Shown: one piece after another, positions 44,101 to 56,279 of the stretch
How positions within the stretch are numbered: the first letter of the stretch is position 1
How the letters are laid out: each line of letters starts with the position of its first letter
NCBI RefSeq assembly: GCF_964656455.1
Contig: NC_135712.1
Coordinates: 95,146,294-95,210,293, forward strand
Length of the DNA: 64,000 nucleotides
DNA from: Halichoerus grypus
Lineage: Eukaryota > Chordata > Mammalia > Carnivora > Phocidae
Direction of reading: 5' to 3'
Notes under the pieces: model-generated
The model's database searches: none
What the model was told of the DNA's origin: nothing
Seen by the model: the letters and a program-made list of their open reading frames with translations, nothing else
Program-made: the position numbers and the translations under genes

Positions 44101-47100
44101 AAATTTATTTTGAGCTCTGTAAGCTGGGAAACATGTTTTATACTTATTTATATTATTCAAATGACCAAACTGTATTGGGTGAGGTCATGTTGAAAGATTG
44201 AAGTGTCTTAGTTAAAACGAAAGTTTCCTTTAAGGCCAACCTAGAACACTATGTAACAAAAGAGCTGACTTGTATTGTCATTATGACCTCAGTTAACAGG
44301 AAGAAAAGGGAAGCATAGATAACAGCAATGTTTCTTTGGCTAAAATACAAACACTATGCTACTTCAGAAATAAGCACCAAGGACAAAAGTCTTGACATTT
44401 TGGTGAGTCCTTCATAAGCAAGAAAACACATGAGGTTTTGCTAGAATTCAAGAGCCATTCTCTCCGTGCTCTAAGGAGGGTAGAAATTAAGCTGTATTAA
44501 AACTTGTCTTGGCCCAATTATGGAGTGAAAGTGAGGCGTCCATGGAATGGTTCCAGGGTAGGTTTCAAATCAGTTTGAATCCAGCTCTTTGGTCCTTATT
44601 AGGACTTGAGGGGACAGCCAAGAATTACATTTAATTCATTATCTTGTTCTGAAGGCACCACAGTGGCTGCTACACAAATTGAAAGCAGCATTTACACAAG
44701 CTAATACCCATGGTATCTTCCCAATTTATCTTTTGGGCATTATCACCTCCCAGTGCACCTCCTTGAAAGTTTGACATGTGGCCTGAATTCTTATTTTGTA
44801 GGATGATAGCTATTCACCCCGAAGAGAACATTGAAGAAAACGGCCCCACGTTAAAGTGCTAAGAATGCTACCTGAAATACATTTTAAAAGATTTGAAAAT
44901 AGCCACAGTATTGTGGCAGAAATTGTGCTATATATAAACTTGCCTTCTAGGCAGTCCCTTCGTTCTGGATTAAAGCTGCAGTATTATTACTGACTTAATT
45001 CACTGCTGTTGGACTTGTGTCCAGCAATCTGCTGTAGATTCACAATAGAATTGTTGCCCTCCTTTGTGACACATTCAAGACCACTGATGTTTATTTGTTC
45101 ATTTATTTGTCATCGTTCTTCAAAAGTGAGAAAATTTAAATAATACGTTTAACTTTGTGATGTGAAAGTAAATATAGCCTGTTGGCATTCAAGATAGGAA
45201 AACGTTCCTTTAGGAAACTAGTAGGAATGATACAGGAAGCGGTTACCCACATACAGAATGATTTCTAACAGTTCATTGATCTGACTGTTTAGTGCCGTCT
45301 TTTAAAGTGTGCATTAACAAAAACCCTGCATGGCTATTAAATTGACAGCATAATCCTAGAGTGTTTTATGTAACTAGACACTAGCAATAGAGAATACGGT
45401 ATGAACTCCCAGATATCAGACAACAGCACTCCAAGCCAACTTGTATTAATGCTTTATATTGATGTAAAATCTTTCTTCCAAAAGGTAAAAAGCACTTCCT
45501 TAAAACTGTCTTATTGGGTTTTATAACAACTCAGGAATGTATGGTGTCTGAGATCACAGTGTGTTGAGCTGAGATAATACTGTAAGTTTGCCAATTCCTA
45601 ATCTAGTATTTCAAACGTTTAATCATTAGTCATCCTTCCAGTTTCCAAAAATGCCAAAAATTATTCATTTTATACAGGACTTGAAAAAGGTTATATTTCA
45701 GAGGAGATTTTTTTAGAGTCTCTAAACCATTAAGTAAAAGTTTAAAAATCAATTGTATGAGAATTCAAGTGACTTTCTTTTAGCTAAGGATTTAAGTCTA
45801 TTATTTCATCTTAAAGAAGAATAAAGTGAATGGTAAGAGAAGAGCAATAAAACAGATATTTTCCAGTAACTACAGAAAATATTCCCAAAGTTAAGCATAC
45901 TCTTTACTAGTTCAAAATGGATGACTAATTTTTAACTGCAGAAAATGTTCGCCAGTCTTTTAAAAAGCTAAGGATTAGCCATCCTAGGAAATATTTAGGA
46001 TCATTTTGATAGAAATATCAAACAGATGAATAGCTTCTTTCTTTTGGAGGGTAATTACTGCTTATTTCTTATAATTTTATTTCTAGTCTCTCACTTAACA
46101 GGCTACAGTGCCTAAATTATAAAATTTTCCTCCAGATGTAATGAATGCACCAGGAGTGAACACTAAAAAATAAAACTCTACACAGGTGCAGTATAAAGGT
46201 AGTCTTGGTGGCCCAAAAGCAAGGTTTACAAGTCAAAGCTCTCAGCACTAATTTGCCTTCCCTCTTTGTTGAGTTGAATAGAATGACTTAAGGCTTAACT
46301 CAATGTATCACTCTTTTCTGTTCCTTCAGAACACATCTTCCCTTCTTCCCTCTTAATCAGTTGGTCCTTTGAAGATATTTCTATCAGCAGGGAGGAAAAA
46401 TCCCTTCCTAAAGCTAGCAACTGACAGTTAGTAGCTCATTGAAATTTCATAAGAAGGAGCACCAAGCATGTTCATTTTCCTTTAGTTTTGCTAAGATGCA
46501 TGATGGATTTACCAACACCTGCTGTTAAGATTTTGTTTGCCCTTTGAATTAAAATATAGCAAAGGAGAAAATGTATACATTTCATTTGGGTTTAAATGAC
46601 CTTACACTAGCAAAATCATGTGCCATCTTTGCCTTTTCTAGATTCCATATACTTTCTCTTTCATTCAGAGCAACAGTGTGCTTGGTTAATAACCTTACTG
46701 TTTTCTGCTGTTAAGGGAACTGAAGTGCTATTAACACATATTAAAGTACCATTGATTCCATTAGTGCCGACAAGCACTAAATCCCAATTTCTTTTTAAAT
46801 AAGCATTGAAACAAATGCAGATGTCCTTTATTAACAAGTAACATGCTGAGCAACCCTTATTGCAATAGTTTAAAAAATAAGAGATATCTTGAAGACCAAG
46901 TTAGAATCTTAAGGAGCTGAAATGCCAGAACTTGGCCAGAACACATACAATAAAGGACAAGTGAAGGAATAAATATGAATTTTCTACATGCACAGCTTAT
47001 CTGAAGGGTAATATTTTATGTCCCATATTAGAATCATAATCACTTTTCACCTTTATATGTCTCTGCATTTGTATATTATAACACATAAAATACCACACTA

Positions 47101-47604
47101 CTGGAGAGACACAAGCTGTAGATTTACAATAAAGCAGTTTATGAATGAGGAACCAAAGCCCAGAAATGGACGTGGCTTAGATGGGCTCTTACTCTGTGAT
47201 TTCTAGATGTGGTCCTCATGATTAGATGCTCCCATAGAATAGTAAAGCACTTTCATTTGTGAAGCAATCTCAAGGGAAGCTATTTATGTGCCTGGGCATT
47301 GGGCCTTCTTAAAATATATGACTATTCTAGGGACCTTTTCATACCAATAGAACTAGAATATTTTGGCATAAACCTTAGAGTCAAATTGGCAGCAAAAACA
47401 AAATGTTTTCTCTTTTTGTATTAATCTCGTCCCTAAGCACTATTTTATTTCTTTACCCTCTCCCTCCTTGTATTTCATCTCTTCTTTACTTATTTCTAGT
47501 AGGATTATGCTAGTTGTATGTATTCCTTGAAATCTGCTTCTAATTTTTTTCAAATAAAGATATAGACAAAAGTGAGAGATACTAGCTTGTTTTGTTTGTT
47601 TGCT
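41154..47604. other. Long repeat-poor non-coding stretch
   Basis: Over about 6.4 kb I recognise no interspersed repeat or exon with confidence. The interval 44.2-47.0 kb is AT-rich and looks single-copy. A GC-richer patch at about 43.08-43.3 kb contains an AP-1/MARE-like TGACTCA (near 43185-43192). Poly-T runs lie at 42712-42718, 42790-42799 and 42906-42914. The stretch may contain conserved regulatory DNA, but this cannot be tested from one sequence. Confidence 0.35.
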
Positions 47605-47668
47605 CCTGCGGAACCTAGAACAGTGCCTGACATATGGAAAGCACTCAATATTTGTTGAATAAAGAAAA
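47605..47668 (+). mobile_element. L2 or MIR 3' end fragment
   Basis: 'aacctagaacagtgcctgacatatggaaagcactcaatatttgttgaataaa' is the shared L2/MIR 3' terminus. Confidence 0.75.
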
Positions 47669-47684
47669 AAAATGGTAGAGGGCA

Positions 47685-47716
47685 GATAAGTAGATAGAGA
47701 TGGATGGATTATAGAT

Positions 47717-47748
<32 letters not shown>

Positions 47749-47765
47749 TAAAGATAGATGATAGG
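47685..47765. repeat. (GATA)n microsatellite
   Basis: About eight pure GATA units near 47717-47748, with imperfect GATA/GATG units on both sides. Probably length-polymorphic. The ISIYLSIYLS frame on the minus strand is an artefact of it. Confidence 0.95.
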
Positions 47766-50509
47766 TACTGGTAAGAAGCTAAGAAGTAAGGACAGAAGGG
47801 AGTAAGGGAGGAAAGAAATGCCAGTACATTTAGGCAGATGTACAGGCTCACAACTGTGGAGAATTTTACTTAAATAAGTTTGACATAGTGGAGAATGGCT
47901 GGAAACAGTAGAACTCCAAACTATACAAGCTAATAAGTAGCCTTCCACAGGTCCACGGATGCTAACAAAAGACACAAGACTCTGTCAGAGACAAAGAACT
48001 TTAATACTCACAACAAAAGCAACAGCAGGAGTATCAACACATTTGTACCAGTTTCCTAAGCTCCAAGTTCCACAGGGCTATATGTAGAGCCAGACAGAAC
48101 CTGAACATGGAATAGAGTGTGCCCTAGGAAAGGAACCACAAGCTTAAGGAATCTGGTCCATTTATAGCAAGCACTTCTATATGGTCTAGAGGGAGAACAG
48201 ATATGTCATAGGACCTGTGATTCATTATCTTGCTTTCCAGGATTGCCACTTCAAGGATTCCCAGTCCAGGAAAATGAGTAAAAAGAGAAAAATTTAATAG
48301 AGGATAAATCTGCTTTAGTATGTAGCTTCAGAGATTAAACTGTTGAGCCACCATGTATGATTAAGAGATAAGCTGATGGTATGTGCCATGGGAGCTAGAA
48401 AACATACTAACAGGAGATTGGCCAAATAGAAGAATAATAGCAGAAACTTATCAGCTCATTCATCACAGAATAACCTTAGACAATTTGGAGTACATCCCCA
48501 CTCAAAAAGAGCATCTATTATGGATGGTCTGTACATACATAGGCATGTGGAGAAGTCATTGGAGTGTCATACAGTGTGACCAGAGGTATTGGCCTGGTGT
48601 TATAGGGGCAGGAGGTGGAGTGTCTGAGAGTAGAACTGATAAGCTACTTCATTGAAAAACACTGGAGTTAAGGCTGAGTGTATGTGGTTGTCCAAAGGAA
48701 GATCCCCATTGCAAGAGGATGGGGGAGTAGGGGTAAAGGCTTGGCATCTATGTCCACAATGTAATGTCCTTTAACCAAACATCTTGGGTGGCTCATGTGG
48801 GCATCCTGTAGGAGGCTCCTTGCTAAACCCATCCCTGAACTCTCACTACAAGTCATCAAGGTTGTTACAATCTGTCTTCCTTCTTAAAAAACCTTCAAAA
48901 CTATTTTTAGTATATTCTCTTTAGGAAAAAAAAAGTGTGGCTCATTATGTTTGGTTTTTACATGTAGCTACTTTGTCAAGGATTTTATTGTTGTTGGACA
49001 GTAGGGGGGTTGGAAACAGAGGGGCCCTAATGAAATTTAAAAAGAACATCTTTTTATCTCTCAGGGTTTTAGCAGCTTTGGTTACTTGTTTATCTCCTGA
49101 AATTATAGCTTCTTTTTGATACGGAAATCTTAATTTCAATTCCCTGCAATATCAAAAGCAAAACAGAGACCATACTCCTTCAGATGAGCAATAAGCAGCA
49201 GGCTAAATGAACTCTGCATACTTCCTTGATGTTTTGTTATTCATTTTGCTTTAAGAAAAAAAAAAAAACTACAACAAAAATTCAGGTGGAGTAACCAAAA
49301 AGAAAAAAAAATTGCTATAAGTCTCCCAGATTTGTTTTTCTGCAGACTTATTTCCAGGTTTATGATATTTCCGTCCATGCTTTTTTTTTTTTACTTCCAT
49401 GGAGCTACAGGTGTCATTCCTGTAACTCTGTACAAATAGGGGGACGTTCTAAGTGAGTTTTAAGGGTTTCCTCTAGAATGGGGCTTCTGTTTAATGCTGT
49501 CACTGGCTTATTAGAATAGCATGAACTGAGTAGTTGTTTTGGTTTGAGTTTCAAGATAAAATAATTACAAATCTTCAAGACATCCCACAGATACAATTTG
49601 ATAAATATGTCCATATTTGTTTACAATATGTTAGATGACTTTGTTCATTTACTGCAAAAAAATAAATCTGATACTAAAAATTCCAAAAAGAAGCAAAGAA
49701 GCTAAATATCGGAAGCATGAAATAAGGCTTCTTAACTCATAAGTATGCTTTTATCTTGAATCTCACTTGAAAGAGCCCTGAACATGTTAACATTGCCCCA
49801 GTCCTAGATAATTCTATCTGGCATTGTTTACGACTTGTTCAAAGGCCACAAGGTCTTGAAATATCTTAATTTGCTTAAGTTTCAGAGCATCTTCTTTCAA
49901 GTTGTCATCCAACTGAAATGTCCTGAAGTGGAATGTCTTATACAACAGGGTGAACACCTTCAAAAAAAAAAAAGCATAGTATAAGAAAGGAGTAAGCATT
50001 GCAAATATTATCCATTTATACTTTTTTCATTATTTATTGTTAAATAATAAGGTCAGACAATAACTGTAATAAACTATGTGAAAGGCTACTCATACTTGGT
50101 TAAGGGCAAAAAAATTCTATAAGAAGGGGAAAAAAAAACCCATCTAATTCTCTTACACACTGCTCAGAGGCCAAAGCAGCAAAAATTCATGTAGAGAAGT
50201 GTTTCCTTTCTTTGCATAGGACAGAGAGAAGTAGATGAGTCTGCCTAGACATGAAATAGAGAAGTTGATCTCTAGTGACCTTGGAGGACCACGTAAGATT
50301 GTAGAGAAAATGCATGTGTATAAGAGAAGATGGCTATGACATAATTTGTTCTTTTAATTTCACATGTTTGAGGAGATTGGTTGACATTTATGATCAAGCT
50401 TTACCCACCAGTATTTATCACCTGTATCTGCAAAGAATCTGCGAGTTGCAATCATAGCAAATTCTTAGGGTATGCCTTGGGTCTACTTCCCTAGTTTAAG
50501 ATAATTTCA
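47766..50509. other. Non-coding stretch, nothing recognised
   Basis: I see no gene or confident repeat. Homopolymer runs lie at 49255-49267 (A) and 49380-49391 (T). Confidence 0.4.
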
Positions 50510-50527
50510 AGGCTTTCCCCCTTTTCT

Positions 50528-50737
50528 TTTTTTTTTTTTTTTTTTTTAAGATTTTATTTATTTATTTGAGAGAGAGAGAGACATAGTGAGAGAGGGAACA
50601 CAAGAGGGGGGAATGGGAGAGGGAGAAGCAGGCTTCCCGCAGAGCAGGGAGCCCGATGTGGGGCTCGATCCCAGGACTCCGGGATCATGACCTGAGCCGA
50701 AGGCAGACGCCTAACAACTGAGCCACCCAGGCGCCCC
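50528..50737 (-). mobile_element. Young CAN-SINE with perfect 18-bp target-site duplication
   Basis: Read on the plus strand: a T20 tail, 'aagattttatttatttatttgagagagagagaga', 'gggagagggagaagcaggcttcccgcagagcaggg', 'gggctcgatcccaggactccgggatcatgacctgagccgaaggcagacgcc', 'gagccacccaggcgcccc'. Full length, about 210 bp, with a long pure tail. The 18-base duplication aggctttcccccttttct is exact (50510-50527 and 50738-50755). Low body divergence and a perfect duplication point to a recent insertion. Confidence 0.97.
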
Positions 50738-50755
50738 AGGCTTTCCCCCTTTTCT

Positions 50756-51774
50756 AAGTTGTCAACATTAGAAGGGACACAAGGTTTTGATGAGAGTAAA
50801 ATTTGAAAAGAGAGACTCTTACTTTGGCCAAAGAACATTAGGCTTAAAATAGCTCATCCAAAAGGTATCAGTATTGCATTTAGAACATCTGAATCTCCAC
50901 AAGGTGACTCATCTTCACCTAAAAAAATCAAATTGTAAGTTTTGTCACAATAAATTAGAAATAGGCCTTTCTTGGTCTCAAAAGCTCACCTGACTTCAGA
51001 CAAAGTTAAAAAAAATTTTCAGCTTTAAGGGATAGCCCTGCAAATGCAGATGACATTGGAGACTGTCACCCAAGAGGTGAAAAAGGAAGATACAGAATCA
51101 AGAAAGATGAAAGATAAGTAGTCACAAAATACTCTTCTCTTTACAGTTTTTCCAAGAGTGGTGTCTGCTTCCATTCCTTGTCATTTTTACTTGGAGACTC
51201 AGTACTATACTAATGAAAGATCATATCAGGGATGTTTTCTCCCTAGGAGATGAACCAAAGCTGGCTATTAAGCTTTAACTATAAAAGATTTTAAAGGAAG
51301 CTAATATAAGCATCAGCACTCTGTGGTGACCAAGACAAATAAAATTATTCTAAGGGCAAAAAGAAATACTGATCTTGCTGTATAAAGTGGGCACTGCATC
51401 TATGTGGCTACTGCTATAATTAGTTTACACAGGCATGCATTCTAATTGATTAGCAATATAAGGCCTAATTTAATGGCATACCTATCCTGATGCTAATCAA
51501 GCTACCTGATACATGTCTCAAGCTTTATCAGCATGAAGAGCAATATTGCCAAATGTATAAGGGTGAGGAAAGAGGGCCACTGTAAACTTAGAGTAAGAGA
51601 ATTGGAAAGGCATCTACATCTGGCCTATTGTTAGCTTCATAACAACTCCTTTGCCACATTTTTGCAAATATGATGCCCCCACCCCATTTGCCCATGGTGC
51701 CTTGCACAAAGTGGGCACCCTTCGTGTGGTTGAATGTAACATTGAATAGAATGGAGTCAGAACTAAAAATTAGG
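50756..51774. other. Non-coding stretch, nothing recognised
   Basis: I see no gene or confident repeat family. Confidence 0.4.
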
Positions 51775-51915
51775 AATCTATGATTCTTAACCTACCTTTT
51801 GACAACAGCTTTGTGAGCTTAGAAAAACCATCTAACTTCTTTACCTCTTAGTTGTCTCATCTGTGTAATAACAGGTTAGAATCTATAAGACCTGAGGTCC
51901 TCTCTTACTCTAAAA
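51775..51915 (+). mobile_element. MIR fragment
   Basis: 'acaacagctttgtgagcttagaaaaaccatctaacttctttacctcttagttgtctcatctgtgtaataacaggttagaatc' follows the MIR core. Confidence 0.65.
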
Positions 51916-52019
51916 CGTGATGAGCTATCCTTAGGTAAGATACTTGTTCAAGTGTACCTCTGCTGTATTTGTCTCCAAGCTTCCATATTTGTGGGTTTTT
52001 CCTTCCTTCCCCTCATTCT

Positions 52020-52310
52020 TCTATGTGTTTTGGATGGAGCTGACTACCTCTGGTTCCCGGGTTAGCATAGGGTCAACCCTGGCCAATTGGGGCATTGAAT
52101 TCCTCTAGTCATTGTCATATGATCCAGTCAAAGCCAGTAGATACAATGATACTTCAGACTGTTGGGACAAACAATTCTAGGGATGATATGAGATGGGAAC
52201 TGTAGGATTAGATTATAAAGCCAATAGGCAGAAAACTGGGTAAAGAAAAAGGGAGAAACTGAGTATTGACAGCATTTGATCCGCTGAATCAAACTTCACT
52301 CAAAGCCAAA
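52020..52310 (+). mobile_element. Possible old LTR fragment
   Basis: 'agggtcaaccctggccaattggggcattgaattcctctagtcattgtcatatgatccagtcaaagccagtagatacaatgatacttcagac' resembles an ERVL/MaLR-type solo LTR pattern that I know only loosely. Non-coding. The family is uncertain. Confidence 0.35.
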
Positions 52311-53339
52311 ACAACCTGTAAACTTTTCTATTATGTCAGTCAATGAGTTCCTTTTACACTTATGTCTGTTTTAGGTAAATTTCTGGTCAGTAGAAATGGA
52401 AAAAGTCCTTACCATTAATATTTATGCATGCCCTATAAAGTGTTTCAAAACTTTTGTAATCCATGAATATTTGGTAATAACAGAACAAACTAAATGGATC
52501 ACCTGTCCCGTTCATCTATCACGACAAAAAACAAGCTCTCTATTAATTGGAACAAAGCCTGCCTCAAGTGTGTGTTTCACTAATGAAAGTAAGCTATTTA
52601 TCCTTATCTAAAACTAAAGAAGATAAAAGTCATATGATGAATCATTCTACAATAGGCTTGGTCTCCAACCCCCTGATAGGCTTTCAAAGACCACAAAGAA
52701 CAGTTAAACAATGGCTGTGCTTAAGTAAAGAGTCCATTACTCATTGAGTATTTGTGATATTCCGTGCAGTTATCAAAATAAATATTTGCGTGTTACTTCA
52801 TGTTTCTTTACTGACAACCTTCTCTCTTCTTTCAGACACATTTTAGCAAAATGCATTTTTTTTTCAGCAAGATGTATGCCTATATTTCCCACAGTGTGCC
52901 CCTTGGAACACTGGCTTTATGACATAAATCACGTACAGGTTCTTGACTGAGTCAAATAGGTCTGGGAAACAATTTAAAATCTGTCCCTGTCTGGAAAATT
53001 TATGTTAATATTAGAATATCAAATTCTCTGATTAGTTTTTCTTCACATTATTTAATGCAGCACTTCCTAAACTATTTAGATAAAAAGCCATCCCATGCCC
53101 TGCCCACAATACCTAAAAACACTTGAGAGATCTAGCATTCCACTGAAACTACTTTGGGAAAAACGTTTATTTAGCCTATGTTTTCAGAAATTACAAAAAT
53201 TTGTGAGTATAATTTAGAATGGAGAATCAGGAACTTAAACTCTTCCTCTAATTAGACCTGCATCTTGCCTGCCTGCCTTCAGATTCCATTAGGTTGAATC
53301 ACATGAAATTATCCATATTTGATGGTTTCTGACCCACAT
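52311..53339. other. Non-coding stretch, nothing recognised
   Basis: No gene or confident repeat assignment. Confidence 0.4.
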
Positions 53340-54060
53340 TCCAGCTCTTGTCCTCTGCATTAGGCATTTTTCACCTGCTCCTCCGGGTGTACTCTCTAAC
53401 CTTCTCCACCTTACTCTATGTCCTGTGGAGTTGACATTTATGTTCCGCATCCATGAAATTCCTTGCTTTCTAGCTTCAAGTTGGGTTTGCCCAATGGGAG
53501 CCACTGAAATATGGGCAGGTAGGATGGAGGGAGAGATACCTCTTGCCTCAGCTCTCGTCCTGTCTCAGATTGCCTTGAGTTATACACAAAGGCCACACTC
53601 TCACAGTCCTGTTTTCACAATGCTTTCTCTAGCACAGGGCTTCTCAACCTTAACACTGCTGATATCTTGGGCTGGATATAACACTTTGTTGTATGCATCT
53701 GTTTAACAGCGTCCCCGGCCTCTATCCACTAGATGCCAATAGCATCCCCTCAGTCATGACAATCCAAAATGCTTCCAGATGTTGCCAAATGTCCCCCAAG
53801 GAGAAAAAATGCCCTCCCATCACCCACGCCCACTATTGAGAACAACTGGCAGCTACTATCCCCAGGTTTTATTAACAGTTCCCTCCTTTTACCCCTTCAG
53901 GCCTAAGGGTAGTAACTTACCCCTCATTGCTAACACCACAGTGGGTCTGTCTCTATCCCTGGTTCCTTTGCTTTTGTAAATAGCTCTTTTACTCCCCAGT
54001 TGTCTCAGTTCAGTGTGTTATGTGTTTGCTATTGGGACACTAACGGATATACTATCTATT
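53340..54060 (+). mobile_element. Old interspersed repeat (LTR-like), split by a DNA transposon
   Basis: Left part: 'accttctccaccttactctatgtcctgtggagttgacatttatgttcc', 'tccttgctttctagcttcaagttgggtttgcccaatgggagccactg'. Right part: 'ttcaggcctaagggtagtaacttacccctcattgctaac' and 'tttgtaaatagctcttttactccccagttgtctcagttcagtgtg'. The two parts read as one diverged mammalian repeat, probably an LTR, with the element at 53635-53849 inserted between them. The family name could not be fixed. Confidence 0.5.
53635..53849 (-). mobile_element. MER5A-like hAT-Charlie DNA transposon copy
   Basis: Read on the plus strand: 'cagggcttctcaaccttaacactgctgatatcttgggctggata', 'gtccccggcctctatccactagatgccaatagcatcccctcag', 'tgacaatccaaaatgcttccagatgttgccaaatgtcccccaaggag' and 'actattgagaacaactg'. 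The ends are imperfect inverted repeats (cagggcttctcaacc and its counterpart). Length and order fit a small non-autonomous hAT; the exact name (MER5 group) is from memory. Confidence 0.75.
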
Positions 54061-54254
54061 CTTCCCCAATCCCACTGAACTATTTACTGTCCACCACTCA
54101 AAACCTATTTACTTTCTTTGAATCTTGTACAGTACTGCTTACAAGAGAAACAGAGGCAGCATTGATTGAAAGCTCACCACCTGTCAAATACGGTGGCTGT
54201 AGCTTACATAATTGTGGTAAATATTAACGGTTGGTTGTCTTGCCACCATCCATT

Positions 54255-54810
54255 TACTCTTTTCAGAAAGTACTCTAATTTGGGTTCAAGTATCCACCCC
54301 TCTCACACATAACCCATGTGCTTCAGGCAGAGCTGACCCTACCACTAGCTTCAAATTGTTCTAAGATTGTTAGGACTGACCATTCTAAGAATAATCCATT
54401 GAGTCATTCGATGATAAGTATTAATTAAAACTTTGGCTCACAAATAAGTATGTGCTACAATTTGACCAAATGAGACTTGAAGAGCAGTTTGATGGCAGTT
54501 CTGGGAGAGACATTTCCTCACACCAAAGAGAGAGTTGCCAATAATGGCCTCTTTTTACTCTGAATTTTCCTTGTGCATTATAAGGTCTAGAACTCTTGCA
54601 ACCATCTCAATACTGGTATGAGGAAGATGTCATCATAGGCAAGAAGGCAAAGTTAGAGAATCACAAAGAAACGAAACCATTGATTCAACCATACCTGATC
54701 ATTGCCAATCTTCTGGACTTTCTCACTTATGTTATCCAATATATATCTTCATTTTTGAAGAGAGTTTGACTTAGGATTTCTGCTACTTGTAGCTAAAAGC
54801 TTCCTATCAC
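54255..54810 (+). mobile_element. Probable old LTR (LTR33-like)
   Basis: 'cagaaagtactctaatttgggttcaagtatccacccctc', 'aatccattgagtcattcg', 'agaggcaaaggcaaagttagagaatcac'-like and an end with 'catacctgatcattgccaatcttctggactttctcacttatgttatccaatatatatcttcatttttgaagagagtttgacttaggatttctgctacttgtagctaaaag' resemble an ancient ERVL-type LTR end. Family uncertain; no internal viral region is present. Confidence 0.45.
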
Positions 54811-54829
54811 TCTAAGAGCTAGATGTATG

Positions 54830-54935
54830 CATGTGACGCTGAGAAGAATTCTCAGCTGAGAGATGTTAAGCGACTTGTTTAAAGAGACCAAACTAGAAAG
54901 TATTCGAGCTGGACTAGGTCTGTCTGACCACATAA
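54830..54935 (-). mobile_element. MIR fragment
   Basis: 'ctcagctgagagatgttaagcgacttgtttaaagagaccaaactagaaagtattcgagctggactaggtctgtctgacc' matches the reverse complement of the MIR core. Confidence 0.65.
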
Positions 54936-56005
54936 TCTTTCTATTCCACTCCTCTCGATTTGACTCAGCCATCTTAAATCATTCAGTTGCCAGTGTCCAC
55001 ACAGAAGAGACACAATTAGGTAAGTCTTGATCAGGAGGGAGCAGTTAGATAATCCAGGAGTCTGCAGTAGTTTCCATGACTTTAAGGGACAACTAAACTC
55101 AATATGCAGTTTGCCCTCCCCTGGTGACTTGGCCCTACCAGGTCACTTGCTGGTTCTGCAAAGCTCTCTGTGTCTTATCTACCGTCTCTACCTCATAGTC
55201 TCAGAACAAGCCAATGGCTCTTAACCCTGTGCTTCCCTGTGGGGGCCAAGAGAATATCTGCATTTTTTTTTCCATGTCACATGGAACTTTGCATTGTTAT
55301 GTCTTTCTTCCACTTTTATTTCATCCCTATATTTCAGTGGAGGACAGTGTCCAGCTCTGCCTTCAGGTTTCCTCTCAAAATGAATACCACTCTCCCAGAT
55401 GCCCTCTTGGGTTTCCAACCCAGAGAAAGGAAGGCATGCAATCATGTCCAACCAATTGCCTTCCCTCATTTCTTAGCCTTTCCTCCTCCTCACTCCCACA
55501 CAGAGTGGAAGGCACAGGATTTACACTTCTTTTTGTTTGTCAAGCGTTTTGCCTAGTTCACATCCCTGACATTGACCTCTTTCTGGGACCCTGGGGTGGA
55601 TTGGGTGTGGAAAGAAAAGCTACTTTTTGATAACATTTCTCATGAAGCATTACAGAAATATTTTTCCCATCCCATTACAAATGTCAGCACATTGACCATA
55701 TGGAATTGTTTTGAGAATAAAATGAGATTGCATAAAAGCTGTTGATAAAATATAAATGACAATAAAAAGTAAGATATCATAGTATTATTATTAAGTCATA
55801 AAAGAAACAATCCATGTAGCCCTATATTCCAATTGCAATATACTTCTGTACTGAAAACAAATTCTGGAGTTAAAAGATGCCAACTGTGTACTGTTACAGT
55901 ATGGAGCAAGAAACCAATCAATAAATTATATCAGTAGGTTATTAGTAAATCTCTGACTCATGAAATAACATTTTAGAGCGAGATAATCTTACAGATTTTC
56001 AATCA
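54936..56005. other. Non-coding stretch with overlapping open frames
   Basis: Two overlapping plus-strand frames (55170-55556 and 55214-55630, 128 and 138 codons) are the longest outside repeats and the island. Neither shows recognisable domains, their composition (F, H, P, S rich) is typical of translated pyrimidine-rich non-coding DNA, and they overlap in different frames. I do not call a gene. Confidence 0.35.
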
Positions 56006-56110
56006 GTGGTTCTCTGCCTTTGCTGTACAATAGAATCACCTGGGGGAGGATTGAAATCATACAGATGCCCAGGCTCTACATTCAAACCCACTACATCAGA
56101 GTAAATGTTC
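56006..56110 (+). mobile_element. MER5-group hAT fragment
   Basis: 'cagtggttctctgcctttgctgtacaatagaatcacctgggggaggattgaaatcatacagatgcccaggctctac' matches the left half of a small hAT-Charlie element (MER5 group). The right half is missing or too diverged. Confidence 0.7.
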
Positions 56111-56279
56111 CTTCTTGAGAAGAATGACATTACATGAACAAAAATGAAAGAAGTTAAGAGTTGTTAATATAAAATTTTGATATTAAAAGTTAGAGCCCTT
56201 CTGGAAAATCAGGACTTCCACATGGAGGGGTTAACTAAAGTAACAACCTGAGATCACTTGCCCAGGCTGGCAATCTTAT

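Noticed and set aside
47685..47765. Regularly spaced repeat units that might suggest a CRISPR-like array
   Set aside because: A 4-bp GATA microsatellite with no spacers, in a mammalian genome.
55170..55630. Two overlapping frames of 128 and 138 codons
   Set aside because: Different frames over the same DNA, low-complexity F/H/P/S composition, no recognised domain, no clear promoter or splice context.
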